A stretch of DNA of 64,000 nucleotides from Spirochaetes bacterium GWE1_32_154. GTDB taxonomy: Bacteria; Spirochaetota; GWE2-31-10. How positions within the stretch are numbered: position 1 is the first letter of the stretch; each line of letters opens with the position of its first letter. Below, one piece after another: positions 36,958-47,300 of the stretch. Position numbers and translations under genes: made by a program. The notes under the pieces are model-generated. The model was not told the DNA's origin. It saw only the letters and a list, made by a program, of their open reading frames with translations, and did not search any database. The stretch spans positions 324,927 to 388,926 of the forward strand of contig MIAY01000001.1 of the NCBI GenBank assembly GCA_001829315.1, given 5' to 3'.

Positions 36958-38946
36958 CTAATTCCATTCTTTTTTTCTATTATTTATTTCATCGCGCAAT
37001 AATGCTGCTTTTTCAAATTCTAAATTCTTAGCACTTTCAAACATGAGTGTTTCAATATGTTTTATGTATTTTTTTCTTGATGTTTCATCAAGAAAATTAA
37101 ACCGGCGTTGAATGTCGCTCAATTCTTCTTTTTCTTCTTCAATTTCAAGATGCTTTTGACGTACTAAAATATCTTCGACTTTTTTTATTATTGTCTTAGG
37201 TGTTATATTGTTTTTTTCATTATATTCAATTTGTTTGTTTCTTCGTCGTCGTGTTTCTTCAATTGCATCGCGCATTGCATCAGAATATTTATCGGCATAC
37301 ATTATAACTCTACCGTCAATATTTCTTGCTGCACGGCCAATTGTTTGTATCAATGCTGTTGCAGATCGGAGAAAACCGATTTTATCAGCATCCATAATGG
37401 CAACTAATGAAACTTCCGGCATATCAAGACCTTCCCGTAGCAGATTTATACCGACAAGAACATCAAAATCGCCCATACGAAGCCCTTTTATTATTTCAAC
37501 ACGTTCAAAGGTTTCAATTTCAGAATGAAGATATTTCACTTTTATTTCACGACCGGCAAGATATTCCGTTAGATCTTCAGACATTTTTTTGGTGAGTGTT
37601 GTAATTAATACCCGCTGATTTTTTGCGATTACAAGATTAATTTCATGAATTAAATCATCAATTTGTCCTTCGGTAGGACGCACTTCAATTTCTGGGTCAA
37701 CCAAACCTGTCGGACGGATAATTTGTTCAATAGTGTCTTTTGATGAATTTCTTTCATAGTCTCTCGGTGTTGCGGTTACAAAAACGACTTGATTAATCAT
37801 TCCTTCAAATTCACTATAGAATAACGGCCTGTTATCAAGTGCAGAAGGAAGCCTGAATCCATATTCAACAAGTGACGTTTTTCTTGCCCGGTCACCATTA
37901 TACATACCGCCAATTTGCGGAACAGTAACATGAGATTCATCTATGAACATTAAAAAATCTTTCGGGAAAAAGTCAATAAGTGTTGATGGCCGTTCGCCTT
38001 CTTTTCTGTTTGCAAAGTATCGTGAGTAGTTTTCAACACCTTTGCAATATCCGATTTCAAGAAGCATATCAATATCGTATTCTGTTTTTGAACGTAATCG
38101 TCTTGCTTCAAGTTCACGACCGATACCTGTTAAGTAACCAACCCGTTCTTCCATTTCGGCTTTTATAAGGGGAACTGTTTGATTTAAAACTTCTTTTGTC
38201 GTTACAAAATGTTTTGCCGGGAAAATAGTAATATTCTCAACGGTTTCGATTGCCTTATTATTGACTATATCAATTCTTTGCAGTTTTTCGATTTCATCAC
38301 CCCACATTGAAATACGAATACCGGTTTTTGTATATGCCGGAAAAATATCTACTGTATCACCACGAACTCTAAAATTAGATCGTTCAAATGCAGAATCATC
38401 ACGGCTATATTGAATATTAACTAAATCTTTAAGTAACTGTTCCCTTTGGATATGCTGACCGGTTTTTAACCGGATACTAAGGTTTTTATAATCATCCGGG
38501 TTACCCAAACCGTAAATGCACGAAACAGTTGCTATAATAATAACATCTTCTCTATCCATCAACGCACTTGTCGCATTAAGACGCATCATATCGATTTCTT
38601 CATTTATACTGGAATCTTTTTCGATATACAAATCTTTTGAAGCAACATACGCTTCAGGCTGATAGTAGTCATAATAACTTACAAAATATTTGACTGCATT
38701 GTCAGGGAAAAAATCTTTGAATTCACGATATAATTGGGCAGCGAGTGTTTTATTATGTGAAACAATAAGTGTTGGTTTTTGTATACGTTCGATAACTTTA
38801 GCCATTGTGAATGTTTTACCCGACCCGGTAACCCCAAGTAATGTCTGATATTTCATATCATTGTTGAGGTTATTGACAATTCGTTCTATTGCCTGAGGCT
38901 GATCGCCGGCAGGTTCATATTCAGATACAATTTTAAATGGTTTCAT
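36958..38946 (-). CDS. uvrB: Excinuclease ABC subunit UvrB
   Basis: 662 residues. Damage-loading subunit of nucleotide excision repair. Walker A is GVTGSGKTFT, the damage-probing beta-hairpin carries YDYYQPEAYV, the DEAD-like motif is DESHVTVPQ, and motif VI is QTIGRAARN. The C-terminal UVR domain that contacts UvrC is present (NLEFEKAALLRDEI). The ATG at 38946 is preferred over the upstream in-frame GTG at 38952 because GGGG lies about 5 nt before it. It follows ung by 18 nt, so HD phosphohydrolase, ung and uvrB form one repair-related operon. Confidence 0.97.
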   Translation of the reverse strand: MKPFKIVSEYEPAGDQPQAIERIVNNLNNDMKYQTLLGVTGSGKTFTMAKVIERIQKPTLIVSHNKTLAAQLYREFKDFFPDNAVKYFVSYYDYYQPEAYVASKDLYIEKDSSINEEIDMMRLNATSALMDREDVIIIATVSCIYGLGNPDDYKNLSIRLKTGQHIQREQLLKDLVNIQYSRDDSAFERSNFRVRGDTVDIFPAYTKTGIRISMWGDEIEKLQRIDIVNNKAIETVENITIFPAKHFVTTKEVLNQTVPLIKAEMEERVGYLTGIGRELEARRLRSKTEYDIDMLLEIGYCKGVENYSRYFANRKEGERPSTLIDFFPKDFLMFIDESHVTVPQIGGMYNGDRARKTSLVEYGFRLPSALDNRPLFYSEFEGMINQVVFVTATPRDYERNSSKDTIEQIIRPTGLVDPEIEVRPTEGQIDDLIHEINLVIAKNQRVLITTLTKKMSEDLTEYLAGREIKVKYLHSEIETFERVEIIKGLRMGDFDVLVGINLLREGLDMPEVSLVAIMDADKIGFLRSATALIQTIGRAARNIDGRVIMYADKYSDAMRDAIEETRRRRNKQIEYNEKNNITPKTIIKKVEDILVRQKHLEIEEEKEELSDIQRRFNFLDETSRKKYIKHIETLMFESAKNLEFEKAALLRDEINNRKKEWN

Positions 38947-38964
38947 ATACACCCCGTTTTGACA

Positions 38965-39615
38965 TTAGAAAGTTATTTCTTTTTTGCCTGATTCCAAAAG
39001 TATTAGATTCGTTTTTGAAAAATGTTTACATCCAAAAAAACCATTATATGCTGAAAGTGGTGAAGGATGTGCTGCTTTTAAAATATAATGTTTGCCGGAG
39101 TCGATTAATGACTCCTTCGATTGTGCGTGTTTCCCCCAGAGCAAAAAAATAACACCTGTTTTCTCACGGGATATCTGTTTAATTACTTCGTCGGTGAAAA
39201 TTTCCCATCCTTTATTTTTGTGTGAAAGAGGCTTTCCGGCTTGAACGGTTAATGTCGTATTAAGCAGAAACACACCTTGTTTTGCCCATCTTTCCAGATT
39301 ACCGCTTTGTGGTCTTTGTATGTTTATATCAGTTTGTATCTCTTTAAAAATGTTAACCAGTGACGGCGGTTGAGGCACACCTTCAGGAACTGAAAAGCAT
39401 AAACCGTGAGCCTGATTTTCGCCATGATACGGATCCTGCCCGAGAATAACTACTTTGAGTTCATCAAATGGAGTTAACTCAAATGCCTGGAATACATTAT
39501 TTTCAGGAGGGTACACTGTTGCTATTTTTCGTTCTTCTGTGAGAAACGATTGTAATGATTTAAAATAAGGTTTGTTGAATTCATCGTTTAATAGTTTTTT
39601 CCAGTCTTGAGTCAT
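38965..39615 (-). CDS. ung: Uracil-DNA glycosylase (family 1)
   Basis: 216 residues. Removes uracil from DNA. Motif GQDPYHG carries the catalytic Asp61, the uracil-binding LLNTTLTVQAG segment follows, and HPSPLSAY holds His183 and the minor-groove loop. It starts within the stop of the HD-protein gene (4-nt overlap), and uvrB lies 18 nt downstream. Confidence 0.96.
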   Translation of the reverse strand: MTQDWKKLLNDEFNKPYFKSLQSFLTEERKIATVYPPENNVFQAFELTPFDELKVVILGQDPYHGENQAHGLCFSVPEGVPQPPSLVNIFKEIQTDINIQRPQSGNLERWAKQGVFLLNTTLTVQAGKPLSHKNKGWEIFTDEVIKQISREKTGVIFLLWGKHAQSKESLIDSGKHYILKAAHPSPLSAYNGFFGCKHFSKTNLILLESGKKEITF

Positions 39616-40202
39616 TTATTTTCCTGTTGTATATCTATAGTGCGAAATGCATCATCAATTTCTTTTTTTATATAATCCCACAACGCTTTTGAACCGTCAC
39701 CGATTTTCTCATTCATGTTGATAACTTTTTCATGGTTGGTTAAACCCGATTTCCATGTTTTGCAATCGTGATCAATATTTTGCATAACCGGTTGTAATCG
39801 GTCAATTGCATTTGAAAATCGTGCTTCCGGTGTGCTTCGTTCTTCAAATTCAAGCCAGAGATTTAAAAATTCTTTACTCTGATCGTCAGGTAACATACCG
39901 AATATTCTTTCTGCTGCTTTGTGTTCATTTTCACAATCAAACGAAGTTTTATCATAAACGTACACATCCCCTGCATCAATTTCAACTATGTCGTGGATTA
40001 AAAGCATTTTGATAACTTTGAGAATATCAATTTTCACATTTGAATATTCACTTAAAATTAAAGCCATCATAGAAATATGCCAGGAATGTTCCGCATCATT
40101 CTCATAATTTTCATCAGAGAAATGCTGGGATTTTCTTATAATACTCTTGATTTTGTCTATTTCTTTAATAAATAATAATTGTTGTAATAATCTTTCGTGC
40201 AT
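39612..40202 (-). CDS. HD-domain phosphohydrolase (HDDC2/YfbR-like nucleotidase type)
   Basis: 196 residues. The HD metal-binding set is visible: His39 in DAEHSWH, His70/Asp71 in LLIHDIVE, and a later Asp in NAIDRLQPV. This is the HD_3 subgroup, whose members are 5'-deoxynucleotidases hydrolysing dNMPs. The position before ung and uvrB, with a 4-nt overlap to ung, fits a nucleotide-pool cleaning role, as dUMP and other dNMPs are relevant to uracil load. That link is inference. Confidence 0.82.
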   Translation of the reverse strand: MHERLLQQLLFIKEIDKIKSIIRKSQHFSDENYENDAEHSWHISMMALILSEYSNVKIDILKVIKMLLIHDIVEIDAGDVYVYDKTSFDCENEHKAAERIFGMLPDDQSKEFLNLWLEFEERSTPEARFSNAIDRLQPVMQNIDHDCKTWKSGLTNHEKVINMNEKIGDGSKALWDYIKKEIDDAFRTIDIQQENK

Positions 40203-40354
40203 GGCATTTCCTTTTTATCATAGTACATCTTTTTCATTAAACTTTCAACCTTTGCATTCTTGCAACGAAGTTTTGTTTAAGAATAATATAAAATATATCA
40301 ATTTATTTTTCTATGTTTTTCACTTTTTCTCCTTTAATATAAATGGAGGATAAT

Positions 40355-40858
40355 ATGTACAATACTCACAGATTTCACTTTAAAATTGATTCTTTTTTGT
40401 TAGAAGAGATTGATAAATATTGCGTAAAGATGAACATTACCAGTCGTGAAGGAGCAATTAACTGGATTTTTGAAACGATGCTACCTTTTATTAATGATGA
40501 AATAAAAAATCCTTATATCATAGGAATGTGTGATGTGGCAGTTTCAGTTTCTGAAGATATTACGATAAAAATACGAGATTATAATTTTGATGTTATTCGT
40601 TTTTTAAGACTTAGATTTCATTCATTTAGTTTTGCTTCTATTTTAAGGTATATATTAAGAGTTTTTCTTGTTTTGAAAAACAGTGTTATTTTATGTTTGC
40701 TTAAGGAGAGTATAGAACGTAACAAGGATGTTGTATTTAGTTCTACAGAATTTCAGACACATATGGTACCGAGTAAAAAACAAAATAACTGTATTTTACA
40801 CTTAGATTCATACTATCAACTCATAGATATGACTATTTTTTACAAACCTCCTGAATAA
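40355..40858 (+). CDS. Uncharacterised protein with two ribbon-helix-helix-like segments
   Basis: 167 residues. Two segments look like ribbon-helix-helix units: strand 6-12 (RFHFKID) with helices about 14-26 and 30-43, and strand 69-75 (ITIKIRD) with helices about 78-86 and 92-106. Classical CopG/MetJ/Arc-type repressors have one unit and dimerise; two in one chain would form a single-chain pseudo-dimer. The C-terminal 55 residues are unassigned. The start is ATG 40355, 5 nt after GGAGG; the ATG at 40343 overlaps that site. No toxin-like partner lies beside it, and the target is unknown. Confidence 0.6.
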   Translation: MYNTHRFHFKIDSFLLEEIDKYCVKMNITSREGAINWIFETMLPFINDEIKNPYIIGMCDVAVSVSEDITIKIRDYNFDVIRFLRLRFHSFSFASILRYILRVFLVLKNSVILCLLKESIERNKDVVFSSTEFQTHMVPSKKQNNCILHLDSYYQLIDMTIFYKPPE

Positions 40859-41140
40859 GTAATATTCAATTACTCATAAATTCATTAGAAAATAGAAGAA
40901 CGCATTTTTTTTCTAAAAATGTAATAACATTCTATCACTTACCATATATTTATTTTCTTAAAAAATAGTACCATCGAAATTAGTGTCATTATTCTAAAAT
41001 TTCATTAAAGTAATACCAATATTAAACCAAAGGCTTTAATTAAAGAATTTTCTAAAAATAGCTGATAACACTTTAATGATACTTTAAAGATTAACCACAA
41101 CTATTCCGATACTTTTAAAAAACGCATTGGAGGATTTACA

Positions 41141-41629
41141 ATGGACAGAAAAGACTTTCTGATTAAAACTCTTGAACTTAGAAAACATCCCGAGGGTGGT
41201 TATTATAAAGAAACATATCGATCAGATGATATACTGTCAACTCCTCCCGCGCGATTTAATAATGACCAGCGAAATATATCAACGGCAATATATTATTTGC
41301 TCGGTAGAAATGAACAGTCAAAATTTCATCGTATAAAATCTGATGAAATCTGGCATCACTATGAAGGTGACCCGATTATTTTGTATATTATGGATACTGA
41401 AGGGTTAAGAATAACAAAACTTGGCAGAGTCGGTAATGGTATGGTGCCTCAAGTTGTTATTAAACATGGTTGCTGGTTTGCCGCAGAAACAACAGGAACC
41501 GCGGGTTATGCTTTTGTGGGCTGTACTGTTGCTCCGGGTTTTGACTTTGCAGACTTTGAAATAGGTGAAGAAATAAAACTATTACAAGAAAACCCCGAAT
41601 TTGCCGCAATTATTAAACGATTTTCGTAA
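41141..41629 (+). CDS. DUF985-family cupin protein
   Basis: 162 residues. The cupin barrel of the DUF985 (YML079-like) family begins with LRKHPEGGYYKETYRS, with SKFHRIKSDEIWHHYEGDP as the metal-site-like motif and GAxGYAFVGCTVAPGFDFADFE near the end. Members may bind sugars or nucleotides, but no activity is settled. A clear GGAGG binding site is 7 nt before the ATG. The 280-nt gap upstream is A/T with no obvious signal. Confidence 0.88.
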   Translation: MDRKDFLIKTLELRKHPEGGYYKETYRSDDILSTPPARFNNDQRNISTAIYYLLGRNEQSKFHRIKSDEIWHHYEGDPIILYIMDTEGLRITKLGRVGNGMVPQVVIKHGCWFAAETTGTAGYAFVGCTVAPGFDFADFEIGEEIKLLQENPEFAAIIKRFS

Positions 41630-41634
41630 TAGCA

Positions 41635-42159
41635 TTACTCAACAAATAATTCGTCAGAAAACATCGTTTTGTCTATATCAGTGATATTATACGGTTTTGG
41701 AATAAATGCTCTTTTCCCGATACCGATTATGCACTCAACAGAATAATTTTCAGGTATTTTAAGAAGTTTTTTTGTATATTCATCTGCTGATATATCGTCT
41801 GTATGAAACCTGTTTCTAATTTGTACCCAACAGGCACCGATTTTTTTTTCTTCGCAGAGATTTAAAATGTTCGAAGCGACAATCGAACAGTCTTCTATCC
41901 AGACATCTGTTTTTTCAGGAACACCGATTATCACAACAGCGAGTTTTGCGCCTTGTAATAATTCGGCTCCTTTTTTAGCCTTAGAAAGATCACCTAACAT
42001 TGTTGAGTTTTTTACAAAAATTATTTTATACCCTCGAATTCCACGGGAAGATGGTGAGAAATAACAGCAGATACGAAGATCATCCATAAATGATTCTTCG
42101 ATATCTTCACAGGTAAATTTTCTCATGCTTCTTCTCGAAAGAATAAGTTCTTTAAACAT
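41635..42159 (-). CDS. Nitroreductase-family FMN oxidoreductase
   Basis: 174 residues. An FMN-binding nitroreductase fold: the N-terminal LILSRRSMRKF holds the Arg-Ser/Arg that contact FMN phosphate, and the ending CIIGIGKRAFIPKPY is the usual C-terminal FMN loop. Substrate unknown; flavin-dependent reduction of nitro or quinone compounds is typical of the family. The start at 42159 has GAGGG 7 nt upstream; the frame continues to 42207 into the neighbour. It follows the MetF-like gene by about 16 nt. Confidence 0.85.
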   Translation of the reverse strand: MFKELILSRRSMRKFTCEDIEESFMDDLRICCYFSPSSRGIRGYKIIFVKNSTMLGDLSKAKKGAELLQGAKLAVVIIGVPEKTDVWIEDCSIVASNILNLCEEKKIGACWVQIRNRFHTDDISADEYTKKLLKIPENYSVECIIGIGKRAFIPKPYNITDIDKTMFSDELFVE

Positions 42160-42175
42160 TGTGTAACCCTCTTTA

Positions 42176-43078
42176 TTATCTTTTAAGCATAGCAGATGCA
42201 GTTTCAATCATATAAATCGATGCATCGATTTCTTCTTTTTTTATTGATACACTTTCAATATTGATTCCATAAGGTATATTTTTTTCTTTACAGAATTTGA
42301 TAATTTCAGCGATGTTTTTCAGGTTTTCTTCAATTGATTTTTCAAGAATATTTGCTGAATTATACAACTCATTTTCAAGCCATTTTGGAATACTTATCCC
42401 AAGCCATTTCATGAAATTGAGCGTGTTGACACTTCCGCACGGAGTGAATGTAAAAACCTGTCTTTGTATTGCAATAGAATTATTTATGCAGAAGTAATAA
42501 TAGTCTGACAGATAGTTTTTTGTTAATTCGATGTTGTAAACACATTGAGAAATAAAAAATGATGCGCCCTGATTTGATTTATTGATAACTCTTTCATGTT
42601 CATTATTTTTAACCTGATGACGTTCAGGAATCATAATTGCACCAAAAGTAATTTCGGGTTTTTCGACAGCAATAATTTTGTAGGCATCATCAAGAGACAT
42701 TTGGGGTTTTAATTTTGTGGATGGAGAACCGACAAAAACATAGTTGTTATTGAGAATTCCCGGTGAATTAAGCCATTTTTTAAATTCACCGGCATCCTGA
42801 TTTGATACCGGTTTATAAATTATTTTATCACACGATAATGAATTAAGATACAAATTCACATAACTGAATGCGTCAATTGTTGCAATATAAGGAAACGGAC
42901 GTTTTTCATTGTTTCTAAGACTCTCATCCTGTACATCATACACAATTAAACCATCGATCGGTAGTTTTTTAATACGATCAATCCGTTTAGCGTTTATTTC
43001 CTGTAATTTGTTTTCATCAATATCTTTACGTGGTGGAGTTATTCCATATAATAAAAGCGGTTTGTTGTTGTTTTTCAA
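42176..43078 (-). CDS. MetF-like methylenetetrahydrofolate reductase-family protein
   Basis: About 300 residues of (beta/alpha)8 type. The start YGITPPRKD resembles the E-x-TPPR of MTHFR, though Glu is replaced by Gly. A later GSVNTLNFMKWLGI and PKWLENEL agree with the family's C-terminal region. The MTHFR family reduces methylene-THF with FAD; because the conserved Glu is altered, activity is uncertain. I place the start at TTG 43078, 6 nt after AAGGAG, not at ATG 43117, which lacks a binding site and lies about 1 nt from a TATAAT box (43123-43118), so it would fall before the transcript start. The neighbouring nitroreductase is probably co-transcribed. Confidence 0.55.
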   Translation of the reverse strand: MKNNNKPLLLYGITPPRKDIDENKLQEINAKRIDRIKKLPIDGLIVYDVQDESLRNNEKRPFPYIATIDAFSYVNLYLNSLSCDKIIYKPVSNQDAGEFKKWLNSPGILNNNYVFVGSPSTKLKPQMSLDDAYKIIAVEKPEITFGAIMIPERHQVKNNEHERVINKSNQGASFFISQCVYNIELTKNYLSDYYYFCINNSIAIQRQVFTFTPCGSVNTLNFMKWLGISIPKWLENELYNSANILEKSIEENLKNIAEIIKFCKEKNIPYGINIESVSIKKEEIDASIYMIETASAMLKR

Positions 43079-43156
43079 TTGTTTCTCCTTGAGATTATTC
43101 ATTGTCAATAGATGCATATTATACTATAGTAACACAAAAAATCATATGGGGGAATA

Positions 43157-44305
43157 ATGAAATTTATACATACCTCTGATTTACACATCGGACGATTATT
43201 AAACACAACATCATTTCTTGATGACCAGAAATATATACTGGACTTGATACTGAGTATAATTCATACGAAGCAGCCGGATGTTGTTTTAATATCCGGTGAT
43301 ATTTATGATCGCAGTGTTCCATCAGCTCAGGCTGTTGTGCTTTTTAATGATTTTATAACTGAAATAATTATTAAAGAGAAAATAAAGGTTGTAATCATAC
43401 CGGGAAATCACGATTCTAATGACCGGTTGTCGTTTGGCAGTGAGATTTTAAAATCAAACGGATTGCATATTTTTACAAAACTTGAAGAAATATATAACCC
43501 TGTTCAAATCGAAGATCAATATGGTATTGTCAACATTTACGGCATTCCTTTTTTTCAACCTGTATTTATTAAATCGTTTTTGGATGATGATCCTGAGATT
43601 AAAAATTATAATAGTGCATATAAAAAGTTGTTTGATACGATTATTCTACCTGAGAATTCAAGAAATATTGTTTTGACACACGCCTTTATCAGCGGATGCA
43701 CAATGATTGATGATGATGAGATGCCTTTATCAATCGGCGGTCAGGAAGATGTGGATTCTGAAGTTTTCGCTCAATTTAATTATACAGCACTGGGACATCT
43801 TCATAAACATCAAAAACCTTCTGAGAAAGTTGTATATTCCGGTTCTCCGTTAAAATACTCATTTAATGAAGTCAATCATAAAAAATGTCTTATAGCAGGT
43901 GAAATCGATGGGGCGGGGCGGGTGACTATTGAATCCTGCGAATTAGCTCCTCAAAAGGAAATGCGAGTAATTGAAGGTGCATTCAGTGAAATCTTAAAAA
44001 ATGCTGAGAATGATTCACAAAAAGATGATTATATAAAAGTAAAACTAACTGATGAAGGTTCAGTTTTTGATCCGGCTAACAGACTTCGCACCTATTATCC
44101 CAATCTGATTGCTCTTGAATTTTCGCGATTTAACATCACAACGAATAATGTCTTAAAAGGTATTACAAAAGAAATGAAACAGTTAGGAACCGTTGAAAAG
44201 TTCTGTATGTTTTATCTGGATGTAATCGGTAAGGAAATTTCTGAAGAATATAAAACAGCTTTTTCCGGTGTATACAACGAATTTATCGGGAGCGAAAACA
44301 AATGA
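43157..44305 (+). CDS. sbcD: Exonuclease SbcCD, nuclease subunit SbcD
   Basis: 382 residues. Mre11-type metallophosphoesterase: HTSDLHIGR, SGDIYDR, IPGNHDS and ALGHLHKHQ hold the metal ligands. With SbcC it resects ends and cuts hairpins, acting on DNA structures during repair. GGGGG lies just before the ATG. Its last bases overlap the start of sbcC (4 nt), the usual arrangement. Confidence 0.96.
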   Translation: MKFIHTSDLHIGRLLNTTSFLDDQKYILDLILSIIHTKQPDVVLISGDIYDRSVPSAQAVVLFNDFITEIIIKEKIKVVIIPGNHDSNDRLSFGSEILKSNGLHIFTKLEEIYNPVQIEDQYGIVNIYGIPFFQPVFIKSFLDDDPEIKNYNSAYKKLFDTIILPENSRNIVLTHAFISGCTMIDDDEMPLSIGGQEDVDSEVFAQFNYTALGHLHKHQKPSEKVVYSGSPLKYSFNEVNHKKCLIAGEIDGAGRVTIESCELAPQKEMRVIEGAFSEILKNAENDSQKDDYIKVKLTDEGSVFDPANRLRTYYPNLIALEFSRFNITTNNVLKGITKEMKQLGTVEKFCMFYLDVIGKEISEEYKTAFSGVYNEFIGSENK

Positions 44306-47300
44306 AACCAATAGTTTTACAAATGACCGCATTTGGTCCGTATGCAAAAACAGAAACAATTGACTTTGAAACCGGCTTGAAAGACCGGAAAATGTTTTTA
44401 ATACACGGCGCAACCGGAGCAGGGAAAACATCAATATTAGATGGTATTTGCTATGCTTTATATGGAGTTTTAAGTGTAAAATCACGAGCATTAACATCTA
44501 TAAGAAGTGATTTTTCTACCATTGAAACGATAACGAGTGTTGAATTTACTTTCGAGATTCGTACAAAGCGCTATAAAATTGTGCGTAAACCGAAACAAGT
44601 GAAGATAAAAGTAAATGGAAAAGGCGAAACGACCATGGAGCAGGATGTTACGCTGTATGAAATTATACAAAACGAAGAAAAACCTATTGCAGATGGTGTG
44701 CGACCGGTTAATGATGCAATAATCGAAATTATTGGTTTTAATGCCGATCAATTTCGACAGGTTATTATTTTACCGCAGGGTGAATTCAGAAAAGTTCTTG
44801 AAGCATCAACGAAGGAGCGTAATGAAATACTGGCAGATTTATTTGAAACCGCTATTTTCGATAGATTTGAAAAATTTTTTCTTGATAAAAGTAAATCGGT
44901 TGGAAATGATGTAAAAGTAATTGAACAATCAATTAATGAAAAACTTACATCGCAATCAGTTACAAATACGAGTGAACTTCAAAAACTGATTGATGACAAT
45001 ACAGTTTTATTAACCACACTTGATAGTGAATTGAAACAAAATAATGAAATACTATCGCTAAAAAAAGAAAACCTCAAAATCATTGAAGAGAATAATAAAT
45101 TAGTTTCTGAATTAGAGATTGCAGAAAGAGAATATAAAACTCTTTTTAGTAAATCTGACTATTTTAACGATTTGAAAAAATCGTATGATTCGGGTCAAAA
45201 AGTAAAGTCGTTATTGCCCTACGAAGAACAATTAATTTCCCAAAAAAATGAATTACGGGAACTGACTCAATCTATTGATATGTGTAGAACAGATTTAAAC
45301 AGTAAAAAAGAAAAATTATCTGAAATTCAAGCACAATTGTCTGTTGAAAATGCGAAGAAAAACGATATTGAACAAATGAAAATCAGGCTGGAAAAAATCA
45401 AGTCACTCATCCAAAAAGAAGATGAACAAACTATATTAATAAAACAAAACGATGGTTTGATTAAAGAATTAAAAGAGCTTGAGGCATCGTTACAGACGAA
45501 AAATCGCGGTATTGATGATTGTAAAGTTGCCATTGAAAATCTTTCAAAAAAAACAAGTGAACTTGATAAAGAAACATTGGTTTCAAATCTTAATCGTCTT
45601 TCAACCCGGCACAAGGAAATAAAATCAAATATTGAATATCTGCATCAATCTTTAGAAATACAAGACAATATCAAAAAAGCCGGCGTGTTTTTAGAAGCGG
45701 AAAAGAAAAAAGAAAAAGACAGTTTATTACAAATTGAACTTTTAGAAATTAAATTAGCCGAAAAAAATGCTGAACTTTTTAAACAAAGTGCGTTTCATCT
45801 TGCAGAACATTTAGAAAATGGTCAGCCGTGCCCTGTTTGCGGTGCGAAAGAACATCCTGCTGTGGCAAAAGCTTTTGAGGTGAATAATGTTGAGGTTGAT
45901 ATAAAAAAAATCACGGTGAATATTAGTGAAGCGAAAAAAATCCTTGAAAGTACCAGAGTTAAAATAATGGAGAAATCAGGAGTAATTGAATCGTACAAAG
46001 GAACCTTGTCACACGTTAATGCTCTATTATCAAAGGAGTCAGATATAAACAGTCTTGAATCAGAAGCAATTACCATTGCCCGTGAGATTGAGGAAACAAA
46101 TAGAAAAATTGAGGATTCCAATAAAAACACGGCGTTATTAGAAAGTCGTAAATCTGATGAAGAACGATTAAAAGGTGAAAAAGAGACACTTATTGAAAAA
46201 AACAATAAGGTTAAGATTGAGTTAAAAGGATTGGAAAGTAAACTGTATGAAATTTCAAAAAACTTTGCTGATGCTGATATACAAGGAAAATCTCCCCATA
46301 AAGAAGCCGGTTTTATTGAAAACAGTATTACCGTTTTTGAAGAGAAATTAAAAAAACTTTTCGACAGTGAGAAAAAATATTTAGCTGAACAATCAGTATT
46401 GTCGGGTCAGTTTGAAGCGTTAACTAAGAATCATGCTGAAAAAGAAAAGAAAAACATCGCTGATAAAGAAGAGTTTGTTAATCGGTACACAAAATTGGGG
46501 TTTACAAGCGACCATGATTATTGGAGTAAAAAAATTGATGAGAAAACACTTATTGAATATGAAAAACAAATTAATAACTTTAACGAACAGTTGCTACTGA
46601 AAGAAAGTCAATTCAGTATTCTACACAAACAATCAGGCGGGAAGACGATTATTGATTCTACACAATTAATTAATGACATAAATTCAATACAAACGGGAAT
46701 TTCCGAAAAACTTCAAGAAAAAGGTTCAATCAGTAAAACAGTTGAATACCAGAAGAAAGAATTTCAATCAATTTCAAATCTTCAGTTGAATTATGAAAGA
46801 GTTAATAAAGATTGGGAAATAATCGATAGTCTTTCAAAAATAATAAGCGGAAAATCCGGGAAAGTGCCATTCAAATCATACCTTTTAATTACAATATTAG
46901 ATGAGGTTCTTGTTACATCGAATGAAAGATTGAAAATTATGAGTAAAGGCAGATATGTTTTTGTAAGAGAAGACAGTAATGATGGTAAAGGGTATCGTGG
47001 CCTGGATATTGCAATTTTTGATAGCGAAACAGGTAAAAACAGATCGGTTTCAACGCTATCCGGTGGAGAAGGTTTTATAGCCTCTTTATCACTTGCAATG
47101 GGTCTTGCCGATTGCATTCAAAGTTATTGCGGAAGCAGAGAAATGGATACTATTTTCATAGACGAAGGTTTTGGTTCTTTAGACCCGCAATCGCTTGATA
47201 AAGCAATAAAAACACTTAATGAGATTAATGCACAAGGGCGATTAGTTGGTATCATTTCACATGTTGAAGAACTTAAAACACGATTTAACGACTGTCGGCT

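Noticed and set aside
40859-41140. Non-coding gap before the cupin gene
   Set aside because: Only A/T-rich sequence; I found no RNA gene, strong hairpin or clear promoter.
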